Below, piece by piece: positions 16,430 to 27,500 of a stretch of 64,000 nucleotides of DNA. Each line of letters opens with the position of its first letter. Position 1 is the first letter of the stretch. This DNA comes from Maricurvus nonylphenolicus (GTDB lineage Bacteria; Pseudomonadota; Gammaproteobacteria; Pseudomonadales; Cellvibrionaceae), in the NCBI RefSeq assembly GCF_042854845.1, contig NZ_AP031498.1:4836001-4900000 (forward strand). The letters run 5' to 3'. Made by a program: the position numbers and the translations under genes. A model generated the notes under the pieces. That model was not told where the DNA came from. It ran no database searches and saw nothing but the letters and a program-made list of their open reading frames with translations.

Positions 16430-18655
16430 ATGAAGAGCAAGATGAAAACCCCATTGATCCCTACCAGTTTGTCGCTGGCGATCGCCATGGCAACCCCCTT
16501 GATAACTCAAGCCAGTGAGGCTGAGCTTTTGCAACTGGAAGAAGTTGTAGTGACGGCACGAAAAATTACCGAAAGCGTGCAGGACATTCCCGTCGCGGTA
16601 AATGTATTCGACAGCCAAACTGCCAAGGACCTCAATATCAACGATGTACAAGGCATGGTTGAATTTACCCCCGGCGCCACCTTTGCCAGCAGTTTCCCCG
16701 GCGAGCAGCGTTTGAGTATTCGCGGTGTATCTTCTGGCGATGGATCTGCATCCGGCGGTGCCGGTGTACTGATGATGATCGATGAAGAAGTGATCGCCCG
16801 GGATTTTATGTATTCCGCTGCGGCCTTTGATATTTCCCGTGTTGAAGTGCTTCGTGGTCCACAAGGTACGACCTACGGCCGTAATGCCGCAGGCGGTGTT
16901 GTGCATGTAATCAGTAGCCTGCCCACCGCTGAAAATGAATTCTATACCAAGGTCAACGTAGGCAATTACGATTTAATCGAAACCGAAGCGGTAATCAATG
17001 GTCCACTTACGGAGAATTTATTAGGGCGTGTAGCCTTCTATAGCCAACAACAGGAAGGCTACAACGAAGACGCCACCACAGGCAAAAGCGTAGATGACAG
17101 TGATTCCCAGGCTGTACGTGGCACCCTGCTGTTTGAAGCCAGTGATGATGTAGAAATTATTCTACGCGGTAACTGGAGTAAAGATAACAAAGACAACCCC
17201 GCACCACGCAAGCTGCGTGACAATCAAGCCGACGATGCCTTTGCACCGCTAATCCTTACCGAAGTCAGCGATGACCCCTGGGAAGTGTCCAACTCGGACA
17301 ACCTGTTCTATGACCGTGAAATCTGGGGCCTGTCGGCGACTGTTAACTGGAGCACTGAGCATTTTGATCTCACCTCGATTACCACCTACCGCAGTGGTGA
17401 AGACGAGGCACGTGTTGACTTGTTTGGCAGTCCGCTGGATATCGTGGTGCAAAACTCGTTTAACGATGCTTATACCTATTCTCAAGAAGTTCGCCTAAAC
17501 GGATTGCTCGAAGATGCAGGTATTCAGTGGCTAGCAGGCTTGTATTACTTACACGAAAATCATGAACGTGAAGAAACCCGTGAAATCTTTACCAATGATC
17601 CCGCCTTTACCGCGTTGGAGATGGAAGTGGTACAACGCTTTAACCAACAAAACCAGGGTGACAGCTACGGATTGTTTGGTGAGCTGTCCTACGATATTAC
17701 AGACCAAACGGCAATTTCCGCCGGATTACGCTATAGCTATGATAAAAAAGACTATGACGTTGTGCATGAGATCGTTTCATTTATTCCAGGTTTAAACGTC
17801 TCTACACTGCTTGCCTCCAATTTTATGGATGATCCAACCACGCCTGTAGTTGGTGACACCGATGAAAGTTGGTCTTCCGTTACCGGTAAAATTTCATTAA
17901 CTCATCAGTTTAACGAAGACAGCAATATCTACTTCACCGTTGGCAACGGCACCAAGTCTGGCGGCTTTAACCCCGAGCCAGCCAATCTCGAAGCTCTGAC
18001 CACACCATACGATGAAGAGAAGGTCTTAAGCATGGAACTGGGCTTTAAATCCGAATTGCTCGACCGGCGTCTGCGCTTAAATGCAGCCATTTTTGATTCC
18101 AGCTATGAAGATATTCAAACCGTTGGTTTTCTGTCGTCAGGCACCAGCATTGTTGAGAATGCCGGTGAAGCCACTATCCGCGGTTTCGAAGCAGACTTTA
18201 TGTGGCTGTTAACGGAAAACTTTACCCTGGTCGGAAGCTATGCCAACTATGATGCCGAGTATGACAAACGTATGGACGATGAACTCGGCGATCTCAGTGG
18301 GGAAAAACTGGAAGAGGTTCCCGATTGGAGTGGCCATATCGGTGCCATCTATGAACATCACCTGGCCAATGATGATCGCCTGCGCTTGCGCGTGGATTAC
18401 CGCTCACGCAGTGATGTGATCGGTTTGCGAGATGCTGACGTTGGCGACCTGGATCGTCCAGGCAAGGATATCTTCAACGCCTCTTTGGGTTGGTTATCGG
18501 CGGATGAAACCTGGGAAGTAATTGCCTGGGGTGAGAACCTCGGTAACCAGGCAGAAATTTTGGTCAGCGGCCCATCCGGCGTTGGTAATGTATCCCGTGT
18601 AACCTATGGCGCACCACTTACCTTTGGTGTATCGGTAGCCTACCATCTTAAATAA
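16430..18655 (+). CDS. TonB-dependent receptor
   Basis: The 741-residue outer membrane receptor has a signal peptide, an N-terminal signature LEEVVVTARKITESVQDIPV, a plug domain with ISRVEVLRGPQGTTYGRNA and a C-terminal barrel that closes with FGVSVAYHLK. A CAGGAGAG Shine-Dalgarno precedes the ATG. Its length is in the usual 700-850 range. It lies between a cupin gene and an alpha/beta hydrolase, and a terminator follows at 18720. The substrate cannot be told; the hydrolase suggests an ester or similar bond in the imported compound. Confidence 0.95.
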   Translation: MKSKMKTPLIPTSLSLAIAMATPLITQASEAELLQLEEVVVTARKITESVQDIPVAVNVFDSQTAKDLNINDVQGMVEFTPGATFASSFPGEQRLSIRGVSSGDGSASGGAGVLMMIDEEVIARDFMYSAAAFDISRVEVLRGPQGTTYGRNAAGGVVHVISSLPTAENEFYTKVNVGNYDLIETEAVINGPLTENLLGRVAFYSQQQEGYNEDATTGKSVDDSDSQAVRGTLLFEASDDVEIILRGNWSKDNKDNPAPRKLRDNQADDAFAPLILTEVSDDPWEVSNSDNLFYDREIWGLSATVNWSTEHFDLTSITTYRSGEDEARVDLFGSPLDIVVQNSFNDAYTYSQEVRLNGLLEDAGIQWLAGLYYLHENHEREETREIFTNDPAFTALEMEVVQRFNQQNQGDSYGLFGELSYDITDQTAISAGLRYSYDKKDYDVVHEIVSFIPGLNVSTLLASNFMDDPTTPVVGDTDESWSSVTGKISLTHQFNEDSNIYFTVGNGTKSGGFNPEPANLEALTTPYDEEKVLSMELGFKSELLDRRLRLNAAIFDSSYEDIQTVGFLSSGTSIVENAGEATIRGFEADFMWLLTENFTLVGSYANYDAEYDKRMDDELGDLSGEKLEEVPDWSGHIGAIYEHHLANDDRLRLRVDYRSRSDVIGLRDADVGDLDRPGKDIFNASLGWLSADETWEVIAWGENLGNQAEILVSGPSGVGNVSRVTYGAPLTFGVSVAYHLK

Positions 18656-18719
18656 ATCCTAGCTGCATTCTCTCAGTGGCAACTCTCACCATTAATTCAG
18701 GAATTGCCACATTCCGCTT

Positions 18720-18742
18720 GGGCTCGAAAGAGCCCCTTTTTT
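18720..18742 (+). terminator. Rho-independent terminator after the TonB receptor
   Basis: GGGCTC, a GAAA tetraloop and GAGCCC are followed by a C and six T residues, 64 bases after the receptor stop. It lies before the hydrolase start at 18772, so the hydrolase is either read through or has its own promoter. Confidence 0.85.
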
Positions 18743-18771
18743 AGACTTCTGTTTATTTCAAGGTGCAATAT

Positions 18772-19965
18772 ATGTTTAGGCAAGTTATTGGTTATCGGGA
18801 TTTCCACGCAGAAGACCACTTTAATTTTCAATTTAATCGCTGGTTACCGTTCCTGCCAGAGGAAGAACTACACGAGATAGCACAACAGATCACTGATTTC
18901 GAAAGCTGGAAACACGTCTTTAGCCGCTATGCCCAGCAAGCTGAAAGCGAACAGCGTTTTAGTCATGCTACCTATTATTATCGCGCCGCAGAATTCTTTA
19001 TGGCTGATAGTGATCCGGATAAAAAGATCGCCTACCGCAAAATGACATCGCTATTTGATAAGGCCTGCCAGCATATTCCTTATCGACGGGAACAGATTCC
19101 TTACCTTAATGGCTATTTACCCGCCCTCACTGTCGCCGCTAAAGGTGAGCAGAAAGATATTCTCATTGTGCACGGTGGCTTCGATTCCTTCGCTGAAGAA
19201 TTACTGCCTCAATTGATTGAAGCAACAGAATGGGGATTTAAAGTTATTTTCTTTGAAGGGCCTGGCCAGGGCTTCCCGCTACAAGAATTTAATATGCCTA
19301 TGCCCAACAACTGGGAGCTGCCTGTAGCTGCTGTGCTTGATCATTTTAATATTAAAGCCTGCACGTTACTGGGCATTTCGTTGGGTGGTTATTTGGCTAC
19401 CCGTGCCGCAGCCTTTGAGCCACGTATCAAACGGGTCATTGCCGATGATGTGATGGAAGACTTCTACGACTGTTTGGCCAACCGCATAGGCGCCCCCAAA
19501 ATGCGGATCATAAATACCCTGCTTAAGCTCAATATGAAATCAACGCTCAATAGCTTGATGGCAAAAGCTGCCAAACAGGATGTCATCTCCGCCTGGGCTA
19601 TGAATCACGGCCTCAAAGTCAGTGGCAGTAAAACCTACTTTGATTATCTGAAATGGGCGCAACAGATGAACACCCGCAGTATTTCCCATCGGGTTACCCA
19701 GGATTATTTGTTATTGGCTGGCCGGGAAGATCATATGGTCCCCCTTGATCAGTTTTACCGGCAGGCCAAAAGCCTGGTTAATGTAAACAGCTTTACTGGT
19801 CGTGTATTCACCAATAAGGAACACGCGGGCAATCACTGCCATATTGGCAACGCTACCTTGGCCAATAATGTGATGTTTGATTGGATCAGCGGTTTGCTTG
19901 ATCGCGATAAATCCATAACCAATAATTGTACGAAACCCCTGCCAAAGTTATTAGAACAGGCATAG
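18772..19965 (+). CDS. Alpha/beta-fold hydrolase
   Basis: The 397-residue protein has a helical N-terminal region (about 100 residues) and a C-terminal alpha/beta-hydrolase domain with the oxyanion segment VHGGFDSF, the nucleophile elbow GISLGGY and a late catalytic-histidine candidate in NKEHAGNHCH. The N-terminal cap plus the domain order resembles FrsA-like or dienelactone/peptidase S9-type hydrolases. I chose the ATG at 18772 because AAGG sits 8 bases upstream; a GTG three codons earlier is in frame. It follows the TonB receptor gene and may cleave the imported substrate. The true bond cleaved is unknown. Confidence 0.85.
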   Translation: MFRQVIGYRDFHAEDHFNFQFNRWLPFLPEEELHEIAQQITDFESWKHVFSRYAQQAESEQRFSHATYYYRAAEFFMADSDPDKKIAYRKMTSLFDKACQHIPYRREQIPYLNGYLPALTVAAKGEQKDILIVHGGFDSFAEELLPQLIEATEWGFKVIFFEGPGQGFPLQEFNMPMPNNWELPVAAVLDHFNIKACTLLGISLGGYLATRAAAFEPRIKRVIADDVMEDFYDCLANRIGAPKMRIINTLLKLNMKSTLNSLMAKAAKQDVISAWAMNHGLKVSGSKTYFDYLKWAQQMNTRSISHRVTQDYLLLAGREDHMVPLDQFYRQAKSLVNVNSFTGRVFTNKEHAGNHCHIGNATLANNVMFDWISGLLDRDKSITNNCTKPLPKLLEQA

Positions 19966-20128
19966 AACTATGCGACATATAGAGCACTTATTCATATGAC
20001 GACCAGGTAGAAGTAAAGCAAGATTAAATTCGAAAGCCTGCAAACTTTCGGTTTGATTTCCAACCACTATACTAAAAGCTATCAACACCAGTGAGTAACC
20101 CCCAAACCTCTCCGAAGTAGAAGTATCC

Positions 20129-21394
20129 ATGCGCATCGATAAATGGTGGTTAATTTTTAGCTTTGCAGCAATAGCCGTTATTACTAGCGGCTATATATGG
20201 TTCAACACAGATCGCTCCATCCTTGTTCACCGAGATCTTTTGCAAGCAAGAGAATTCTCCAGACTAGACAAAAGTTTGGAGCAGCAAAACGATGACTACT
20301 TAAACGGAAAAATTTCCTTAAAAACCTACTATTGGGGAATAGAGACGGTATGGCCAAAACAAGACACGGCCAATGTAAAACAGCTGCTTGATGACTGGCT
20401 TAAAGCAAACCCCAGCTCTGCATATGCTCATCTTTTCCTGGCGCAACATTGGTTCCAGGAAGCGGGAAAAGCGCGTGGAGAAAAGTGGGCGAAGGACACC
20501 ACCAAACAACAGTTTGATGAAATGGAAAAACTATTAGCAAAAGCCTCACCTCATCTTAACAAAGCTATCGAGCTAAACCCGTTACTCCTCAAAGCACACG
20601 CAGATAAATTGCTACTCATCAGAGGATCGTCAAAACACGGTAATGCCAGCGAATATTTTGCAAAAATTCCCGAGAGGCTCAAACAATCCCCATTTATTTG
20701 GCTGTCACTACTAAGAACAGCCTACCCACGCTGGGGAGGAAGCTACCACGAGATGGTTTTCATTATTCATAATGAAATCCCTAAACATGCTCCCAATATC
20801 AACAAAGCAGGCTCAGACTTTTTACAGGATGCGATAATCTTTGATCTTTTACGCGTCGAAATGGAAAACAAATCTTATACCGCCGCATTAATCTTGGCAG
20901 AAGAAAGAATAGATAATGGCACCCAGCACTCCGATATTTATTGGGCCGCGGCCAAAGCAGCTGCACAGATTGGAGCGTACAAAAACTGTATTACCTATGC
21001 CAAGATAGCAACAGAGATGAGGCCTTGGCGCTCTAATTTGTGGGGAAAACTTGGCTACTGCGCCGACAAGGAAGAAAAATGGGATATAGCCAAGAATGCC
21101 TATCGCCACAAATTGTTCCTGGACGGATACAGCGCATACGACCTATTTATGTTCGGTAGAGCCTACATGCACCTTTACCAGTTTAATGAAGCCTACAGGT
21201 TGTTCAAAACTGCAGAAGAGCTTGATAGGAGCTTTACTAAGTACACAACACAATTCACAGATTATATAGAAGAGCATGAGAGTAGACATATTCATTCAAG
21301 GGGAAAAACACTCGAAGATATGATCGGCACCATCACTTACGATCCAAACACCGCAGATAGTAGCGAGATTAACATCCTAACTGAGTCCCTCTAA
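20129..21394 (+). CDS. Membrane-anchored TPR-like protein of unknown function
   Basis: The 421-residue protein starts with a single transmembrane or uncleaved signal segment (WWLIFSFAAIAVITSGYIW, residues 6-24) followed by helical pairs resembling tetratricopeptide repeats (for example around YAHLFLAQHWFQEAGKAR and NLWGKLGYCADKEEKWD). I do not recognise a named family; some DUF4034-type proteins have a similar helical make-up. The gene is richer in A/T and in AAA, ATA and AGA codons than its neighbours, which may mean later acquisition. It stands alone between the hydrolase and the metal efflux operon, with only a weak Shine-Dalgarno. Confidence 0.75.
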   Translation: MRIDKWWLIFSFAAIAVITSGYIWFNTDRSILVHRDLLQAREFSRLDKSLEQQNDDYLNGKISLKTYYWGIETVWPKQDTANVKQLLDDWLKANPSSAYAHLFLAQHWFQEAGKARGEKWAKDTTKQQFDEMEKLLAKASPHLNKAIELNPLLLKAHADKLLLIRGSSKHGNASEYFAKIPERLKQSPFIWLSLLRTAYPRWGGSYHEMVFIIHNEIPKHAPNINKAGSDFLQDAIIFDLLRVEMENKSYTAALILAEERIDNGTQHSDIYWAAAKAAAQIGAYKNCITYAKIATEMRPWRSNLWGKLGYCADKEEKWDIAKNAYRHKLFLDGYSAYDLFMFGRAYMHLYQFNEAYRLFKTAEELDRSFTKYTTQFTDYIEEHESRHIHSRGKTLEDMIGTITYDPNTADSSEINILTESL

Positions 21395-21478
21395 CTGTTT
21401 AGAAACTGTTAAGACAGATAACATCTATTTTCTTTCTTACCCAACTGCCGTATCATGATGGTCTTGTCAGCCAATGTA

Positions 21479-21493
21479 ATAGATACAATCTAT
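21479..21493. promoter_or_regulatory. Dyad immediately upstream of the czcI-like gene
   Basis: ATAGAT-ACA-ATCTAT is a perfect 6-3-6 dyad ending 7 bases before the first ATG of the metal efflux operon, where a ribosome binding site would be expected but is not evident. It is a candidate operator for a metal-responsive repressor encoded elsewhere. Confidence 0.35.
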
Positions 21494-21500
21494 CGCACCA

Positions 21501-21839
21501 ATGAAATCCGTATTGATCCTTACGCTATTTATCGTCAGCTGCATCGGCAATGCTGTGCTAGCTAGCGCCGCTATGGATGAACATCACGGCGATCTCTCAT
21601 CTCACGAAATTGGTCATGATATAGCGCATATCCATATCGATACAGAGCACGATCATCACGACGAATCTCAGGCTGATCATGAACATAAAGATGCCCATGT
21701 GCATCTGTGTTTCCATATGCTGCCACTGGATAACAGCCTCCCCCATATTGGACCCAGCCGCCAGCAACAACCTCAATACTGGCATACCAGCTACTTCAGT
21801 CTGGCCCATCGTCCGCCACTACCTCCTCCTACAGCTTAA
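21501..21839 (+). CDS. Histidine-rich small exported protein, CzcI-like
   Basis: The 112-residue protein has a signal peptide (ending about VLASAA) and a mature part packed with His, Asp and Glu in metal-binding clusters (DEHHGD, HIDTEHDHHDES, DHEHKDAHVHLCFH), then a proline-rich end. It is the first gene before an OMF-adaptor-RND triplet, exactly where the small protein CzcI sits in czcICBA operons. A role in periplasmic binding of zinc, cobalt or cadmium, or in tuning the operon, is inferred. The ATG lacks a clear Shine-Dalgarno. Confidence 0.72.
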   Translation: MKSVLILTLFIVSCIGNAVLASAAMDEHHGDLSSHEIGHDIAHIHIDTEHDHHDESQADHEHKDAHVHLCFHMLPLDNSLPHIGPSRQQQPQYWHTSYFSLAHRPPLPPPTA

Positions 21840-21946
21840 CTCCGACAAACGCATACTTTTTGTTGATTAATAACTGGTTATAACAGCCGGCTCACCTGTG
21901 CGTGCCCGTTGTACCAGCGATGCATACTCTTATGTCGGAGTAAGAT

Positions 21947-23206
21947 ATGAAACCGATTTTCCGGGCAGCCACCCTGGGCTGGCTGCTATTGTGCCTGCCA
22001 TATGGCACCAGTGCGTTAGCCAATGCCGAAGCAACCATTAGCTTGCAACAGGCCTTGCAGCAAACCCTGCAATACAACCCTGCCCTGCAGGCCTATCCCT
22101 ATTTGATTCGAGGGGCCGAGGCTGAACGCCTGCAAGCCAGTTTGCGGCCAACACCAACACTTTCACTGGAAGCTGAAAACCTGGCCGGTAGTGGTGACTA
22201 CAGTGGTAGCGATGAAGCCAGCTACACCTTAAGCCTTAGCCAAGTCATTGAGTTAGGCCAAAAACGCCAGAAACGTGTTGCACTCGCCAGCGCCAAAGAA
22301 CGACAGCTGCAGAATGAGTACGAACTGACGCGACTCGATACCCTGGCAGAAACCAGCCGGCGTTATTATCAGGTACTGCGCCTGCAAGCCTTACAGACAA
22401 GTCTGACTGAACGGATAGAGCGTGAAAAAAACGCTCTGAGCGTGATTGAACATCGGGTAAAAGCCGGTGCCGTCGGCAAGGCCGATGCTGCGAAAATGGC
22501 GTTGCGTCTGGCGCAGTCTCAAGCGCGTCAACAACAACTGCAGCTTCAATGGCAACAGGCCAAATCCAATCTCACCGCCATGTGGTTAGCAGAGGCAGAC
22601 TTTGCTAATGCCACAGGCAATTTGTTACACGCACCCAACGCGCCCGAGCAAGAGCACCTACTCAGTGCCTTACAGGCTTCTCCCGCGTATATGCAACAAA
22701 CTGCGTTACAACGGCTGGCCGATGCTCGTCTTCAGTTGGCGCAGGCCAATGGTAAAACTGATGTCTCCGTTGGCCTAGGCATACGCCAGTTAGAAAGCAG
22801 CAACGATCAAGCCCTGGTATTCAGCGCCGCTATGCCTCTGGCCTTTAGCAATCCCAATCGGGGGCGTATTGCCGCAGCACAGGCACAGCGGCAATGGAGC
22901 CAGCAACGCAGCGAATTACTTCAACGTCAATTGCAGCTCAGCCTCAATCAAATCAGACAACAACTGCAAAGCTCGCTACTGCAAATCGATACCTTGCAGT
23001 CTCAACTACTGCCCAAAGCGCAGCAGCTACTCAGTGCGACACAAAAGGGTTATCAACAAGGACGTTATTCCGTACTGCAATGGGCCGACGCCCAAGCCGA
23101 ACTCTTTGCCCTTAAACGCCAGAATATTGAACTGCATACCCAAGCCTTTCTACAGCTATTGGAACTGGAACGCCTGACCGGCCAGGCCCTGAACACAAAG
23201 GCTTAA
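21947..23206 (+). CDS. czcC: CzcC-like outer membrane factor of a metal efflux RND system
   Basis: The 419-residue TolC-family protein has a signal peptide and two repeats of long alpha-helical segments typical of outer membrane channel proteins (QALQQTLQYNPALQAYPYL at the start of the first repeat). It is shorter than TolC, as CzcC members are. A GGAG Shine-Dalgarno precedes the ATG. It is followed after 11 bases by the adaptor and then by the pump, so it supplies the exit duct of a tripartite cation exporter. Confidence 0.9.
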   Translation: MKPIFRAATLGWLLLCLPYGTSALANAEATISLQQALQQTLQYNPALQAYPYLIRGAEAERLQASLRPTPTLSLEAENLAGSGDYSGSDEASYTLSLSQVIELGQKRQKRVALASAKERQLQNEYELTRLDTLAETSRRYYQVLRLQALQTSLTERIEREKNALSVIEHRVKAGAVGKADAAKMALRLAQSQARQQQLQLQWQQAKSNLTAMWLAEADFANATGNLLHAPNAPEQEHLLSALQASPAYMQQTALQRLADARLQLAQANGKTDVSVGLGIRQLESSNDQALVFSAAMPLAFSNPNRGRIAAAQAQRQWSQQRSELLQRQLQLSLNQIRQQLQSSLLQIDTLQSQLLPKAQQLLSATQKGYQQGRYSVLQWADAQAELFALKRQNIELHTQAFLQLLELERLTGQALNTKA

Positions 23207-23217
23207 GGAGACAGATA

Positions 23218-24486
23218 ATGAACAACTTACAGAAACTACTATTACCCGCACTACTGCTGGCCTCAGCCGCACTGCCTGTCCATGTGTACGCCCTTAGTGA
23301 TCACAATAGCGATCACGATGGCGATCACCATGACGAGCATCAGCACGATAAAGAACACAGTGAAGCGGAAGGCCCTAATGGCGGTAAATTATTAACCGAT
23401 GATGACTTTGCCATTGAAGTCACCATATTTGAAAATGGCACACCACCGGAAATGCGTCTGTTTGCCTACCATCAAGGCGAACAAATTGATCCCAAAGAAG
23501 TGAATGTACAGGTAACCCTAAACCGTTTAGACGGCAGCAAGGACCTACTTAGCTTTCGCCCGGAAAACAATTTTCTCGTTAGCGAACAGGTGGTAACCGA
23601 GCCTCATTCGTTTGATGTATCCGTCAGCTCTACATTCGATCACCATCACTCCGAAGCAGAATACGAAAGCCATGAAGGGCGCACCACGATCAGTGATCGC
23701 CAGATAGCACTGTCCGGTATCGAAACCGAAAGCGCGCAATCACAAACCCTGACGTTCTCCGATACCCTGTTTGGTGTAATTGGCATTCCTGAAGATAATA
23801 TCTATCAGATTAACGCCCCCTACCCCGGTATTGTGGAAAAGGTACATGTGAATACCGGAGACCAGGTTAAGCGTGGACAAACACTGGTCACCCTGCGCAA
23901 TACCGACACCCTGCAACGCTATACCATTAGCAGTCCGACCGATGGCGAAGTCACCGAACGCCATATCAGTAATGGCGCTCGCGCCCTGAATCAAGCCTTG
24001 TTGGAAATCACCGATTTATCTTCGGTGTGGGTTGAAATGTCGGCCTTTCCGGAAAGTATCGAAAAGCTGGCTCTGGGTCAGGACGTTATCGTTTCCGATT
24101 TGCATCAACACGAGCAAGCCAATGGCAAGGTAACCTATATCGCACCGCAAATGACCGGTGGCCATATCGCTCGCGCCCGCACCACTATAACCAACCCCGA
24201 CGGCCACTGGCGTCCGGGTATGCATGTGAAAGCACACATTCAAACCGGCACTAAAACCGTTCCCCTGGCCGTTAAAAAACAGGCGCTGCAAAACTTTCGT
24301 GACTTTACCGTGGTGTTTGCACAATACGACAACACCTTTGAGGTAAGGATGCTGGAGCTAGGCGAAAGTGATGGTGACTATGTGGAGGTACTTGGCGGCT
24401 TAAAACCCGGTACCGAGTACGTAACAAAAAACAGCTTTATCTTGAAGGCTGATATCTTAAAAGACGGTGCAAGCCACGACCACTAA
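23218..24486 (+). CDS. czcB: CzcB-like periplasmic adaptor of a metal efflux RND system
   Basis: The 422-residue membrane fusion protein has a signal peptide, a strongly His/Asp-rich stretch (HNSDHDGDHHDEHQHDKEH, about residues 30-50), the segment EGPNGGKLL shared by CzcB proteins, a barrel-sandwich hybrid (PYPGIVEKVHVNTGDQVKRG) and a beta-barrel domain. The histidine cluster fits a metal-chaperoning adaptor. An AAGGAG Shine-Dalgarno is present. It lies between the outer membrane factor and the pump. Confidence 0.92.
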   Translation: MNNLQKLLLPALLLASAALPVHVYALSDHNSDHDGDHHDEHQHDKEHSEAEGPNGGKLLTDDDFAIEVTIFENGTPPEMRLFAYHQGEQIDPKEVNVQVTLNRLDGSKDLLSFRPENNFLVSEQVVTEPHSFDVSVSSTFDHHHSEAEYESHEGRTTISDRQIALSGIETESAQSQTLTFSDTLFGVIGIPEDNIYQINAPYPGIVEKVHVNTGDQVKRGQTLVTLRNTDTLQRYTISSPTDGEVTERHISNGARALNQALLEITDLSSVWVEMSAFPESIEKLALGQDVIVSDLHQHEQANGKVTYIAPQMTGGHIARARTTITNPDGHWRPGMHVKAHIQTGTKTVPLAVKKQALQNFRDFTVVFAQYDNTFEVRMLELGESDGDYVEVLGGLKPGTEYVTKNSFILKADILKDGASHDH

Positions 24487-24503
24487 CACAACACAGGTAA
24501 TTT

Positions 24504-27500
24504 ATGATGAACACATTAATCGCCTTTGCTGTGCACAGGCGCTGGTTGGTTGTCGGTATCACCATGCTGATTGCCGCGCTGGGTTTTTACCACACCAGCA
24601 AACTACCTATCGATGCGGTACCGGATATCACCAATGTTCAGGTACAAGTTAATACCGAGGCCGCCGGCTATTCACCACTGGAAGCCGAACAACGCATTAC
24701 CTACCTGGTAGAAAATGCCATGGCCGGCATTCCACAGCTGGACTACACCCGCTCACTGTCTCGCTATGGCTTATCCCAGGTCACCGTTATCTTTAAAGAA
24801 GGTACGGATATCTACTGGGCGCGCCAGCAAATTAGTGAGCGCTTGCAAGGGGTTAGCTCGCAGTTACCTCCCGGCATTAAACCCGCCCTTGGTCCTATCG
24901 CCAGTGGTCTGGGGGAAATCTTTACCTACGCGGTCAGGGCTCAAGAGGGTGCCGTTACCGCTGAAGGTACTCCCTACAGCCTGGAAGATTTACGTACCAT
25001 TCAGGATTGGATTATTCGCCCGCAATTGGTCAAGGTTCCCGGCATTACCGAAATTAACAGCGTCGGTGGTTATGCCCGTGAATACGAGGTTGTTCCCAAT
25101 CCGGGAAAATTACTGGCTTATAAAATCACTCTGGCCGATGTCGTTAGCGCCCTGGAAACCAACAATCAAAATGTTGGTGCCGGTTACATCGAGCGTAATG
25201 GCGAGCAGTGGCTGATTCGCTCCCCGGGACAACTGACAAACCTGGATGATATCGCGCAACTGGTTATTACCAAACGCGACGATGCGCCGGTACGCATTAA
25301 AGATGTTGCCATTGTTCGCTTTGGTAAGGAACTGCGTACCGGTGCCGCGACGCTCAATGGTGAAGAAACCGTACTGGGTACCGCCTTTATGTTGTTAGGT
25401 GAGAACAGTCGTACAGTGTCTGAAGCCGTCGCCGCCAAACTGCAAACCATTAATACCAACTTGCCAGAAGGTATTGTTGCCGAGCCCATCTACAACCGTA
25501 CCACTCTGGTGGATAAAACCATTAACACCGTACAAACCAATCTGTTTGAAGGCGCCATTCTGGTGATTGTGGTGTTGTTTGCGCTGTTAGGTAATATGCG
25601 TGCGGCCTTGATTACGGCACTGGTTATTCCACTCAGTATGCTGTTTGCCATTACTGGCATGAGCACTAACCGTGTATCGGGTAATCTGATGAGCCTGGGT
25701 GCCATTGATTTTGGTTTGATTGTCGATGGTGCCGTCATCGTGGTGGAAAACGCCCTACGTCGCTTGGGGCTGGCTCAACAACGTTTGGGACGCCTGCTAA
25801 GCCTGGAAGAACGCTTACAGGAAGTCATCATCAGTACCCGTGAAGTCTTCAGACCAGCCGTTTTTGGTGTCATGATTATTATGCTGGTGTACCTGCCAAT
25901 CTTTGCCCTCAGCGGCGTGGAAGGCAAAATGTTCCACCCGATGGCCTTTACCGTTGTCGCCGCTTTACTAGGTGCTTTGATCTTCTCGGTTACCTTTGTG
26001 CCGGCAGCCGTCGCCATTTTGGTACGCGGTAAAGTCGGCGAGCATGAAAACGCCTTGATGCGGAAAGCTCGCCAGGCTTACCAGCCGCTACTAAACCTGT
26101 CACTGAAACGTCCCTATATATTGCTGAGCATCGCAACCCTTCTGGTACTGCTCAGTGGCTGGCAAGCCAGCCGCATGGGCACTGAGTTTTTACCCCAGCT
26201 GGATGAACACGATGTCGCCTTACACGCACTGCGTATTCCCGGAACAGGCCTGCAGCAATCGGTGGATATGCAACGCCAACTGGAGCAGGCCATCGGTGAG
26301 ATTCCAGAAGTCGCTGTGGTGTTTGCCAAAATCGGTACGCCCGAAATTGCCACCGATCCTATGCCACCCAATGTTGCCGATACGTTTCTGATGCTAAAGC
26401 CACGCGATCAGTGGCCAAATCCGGACAAAAGCAAAACACAACTGGTCGATGAAATTCGCGAGGTTGTGTTAGCCGTACCTGGTAACAATTACGAATTAAC
26501 CCAACCCATCGAAATGCGTTTTAATGAACTAATTGCCGGTGTGCGCTCCGATGTTGCCGTGCGTATCTATGGCGATGATCTCGATACGCTTGCGCAAGTC
26601 GGTGACCAGGCCAACGACTTGCTCGCCACCATTGATGGGGCACGGGATGTTCGTGTTGAACAGATGAAAGGTCTGCCGATGATCTCCGTAGAACCTCAGC
26701 GGGATCATTTGGCACTACTGGGTTTAACCATCGCCGATGTACAGGATGCCGTACAAGCTGCTGTCAGCGGTATAGAAACCGGTATTATTTATGAAGGCGA
26801 TCGTCGCTTTAAGCTTTTGGTGCGTATGGATGAAAGCATCCGCCACGATCCACAAGCCCTGGCACAATTACCCATAGCCCTGCCTGTTGATGCCAACCCG
26901 GATCTCAGCTATGTGCCTTTAGGTGAAATCGCCGATATTGTCGAAACCGAGGGCCCGAATCAAATCAATCGCCAGGATGGCAAACGCAATATCGTGGTCA
27001 CTGCCAATGTGGAAAACCGCGATCTGGGTTCCTTTATTATCGACACCCAGCAAATGATGCGCGAGCAACTGGATTTGCCAGATGGTTACTGGATTGAATA
27101 TGGCGGCACCTTTGAGCAACTGCAGTCCGCCAGCCAACGCCTCAGTATTGTTGTACCTTTAACCCTGTTACTGATTCTCGGCTTGCTTTATAGCACCTTT
27201 AATTCGTTGCGCGATGCACTGATTATCTTTACCGGTGTGCCCCTGGCATTAACCGGCGGTGTACTCGCGTTAAGTTTACGGGATATGCCACTGTCTATTT
27301 CTGCCGCCATCGGCTTTATCGCCCTGTCGGGGGTAGCCGTTTTGAATGGTGTCGTGATGCTGAGCTTTATCAGGGAACTGCGACAAAAAGGTGCATCTTT
27401 ACTCGATGCTATTCGCGATGGCGCCAGTCAACGCCTGCGTCCGGTTATGATGACGGCCCTGGTGGCCAGCCTGGGCTTCGTGCCTATGGCGTTTAATACC

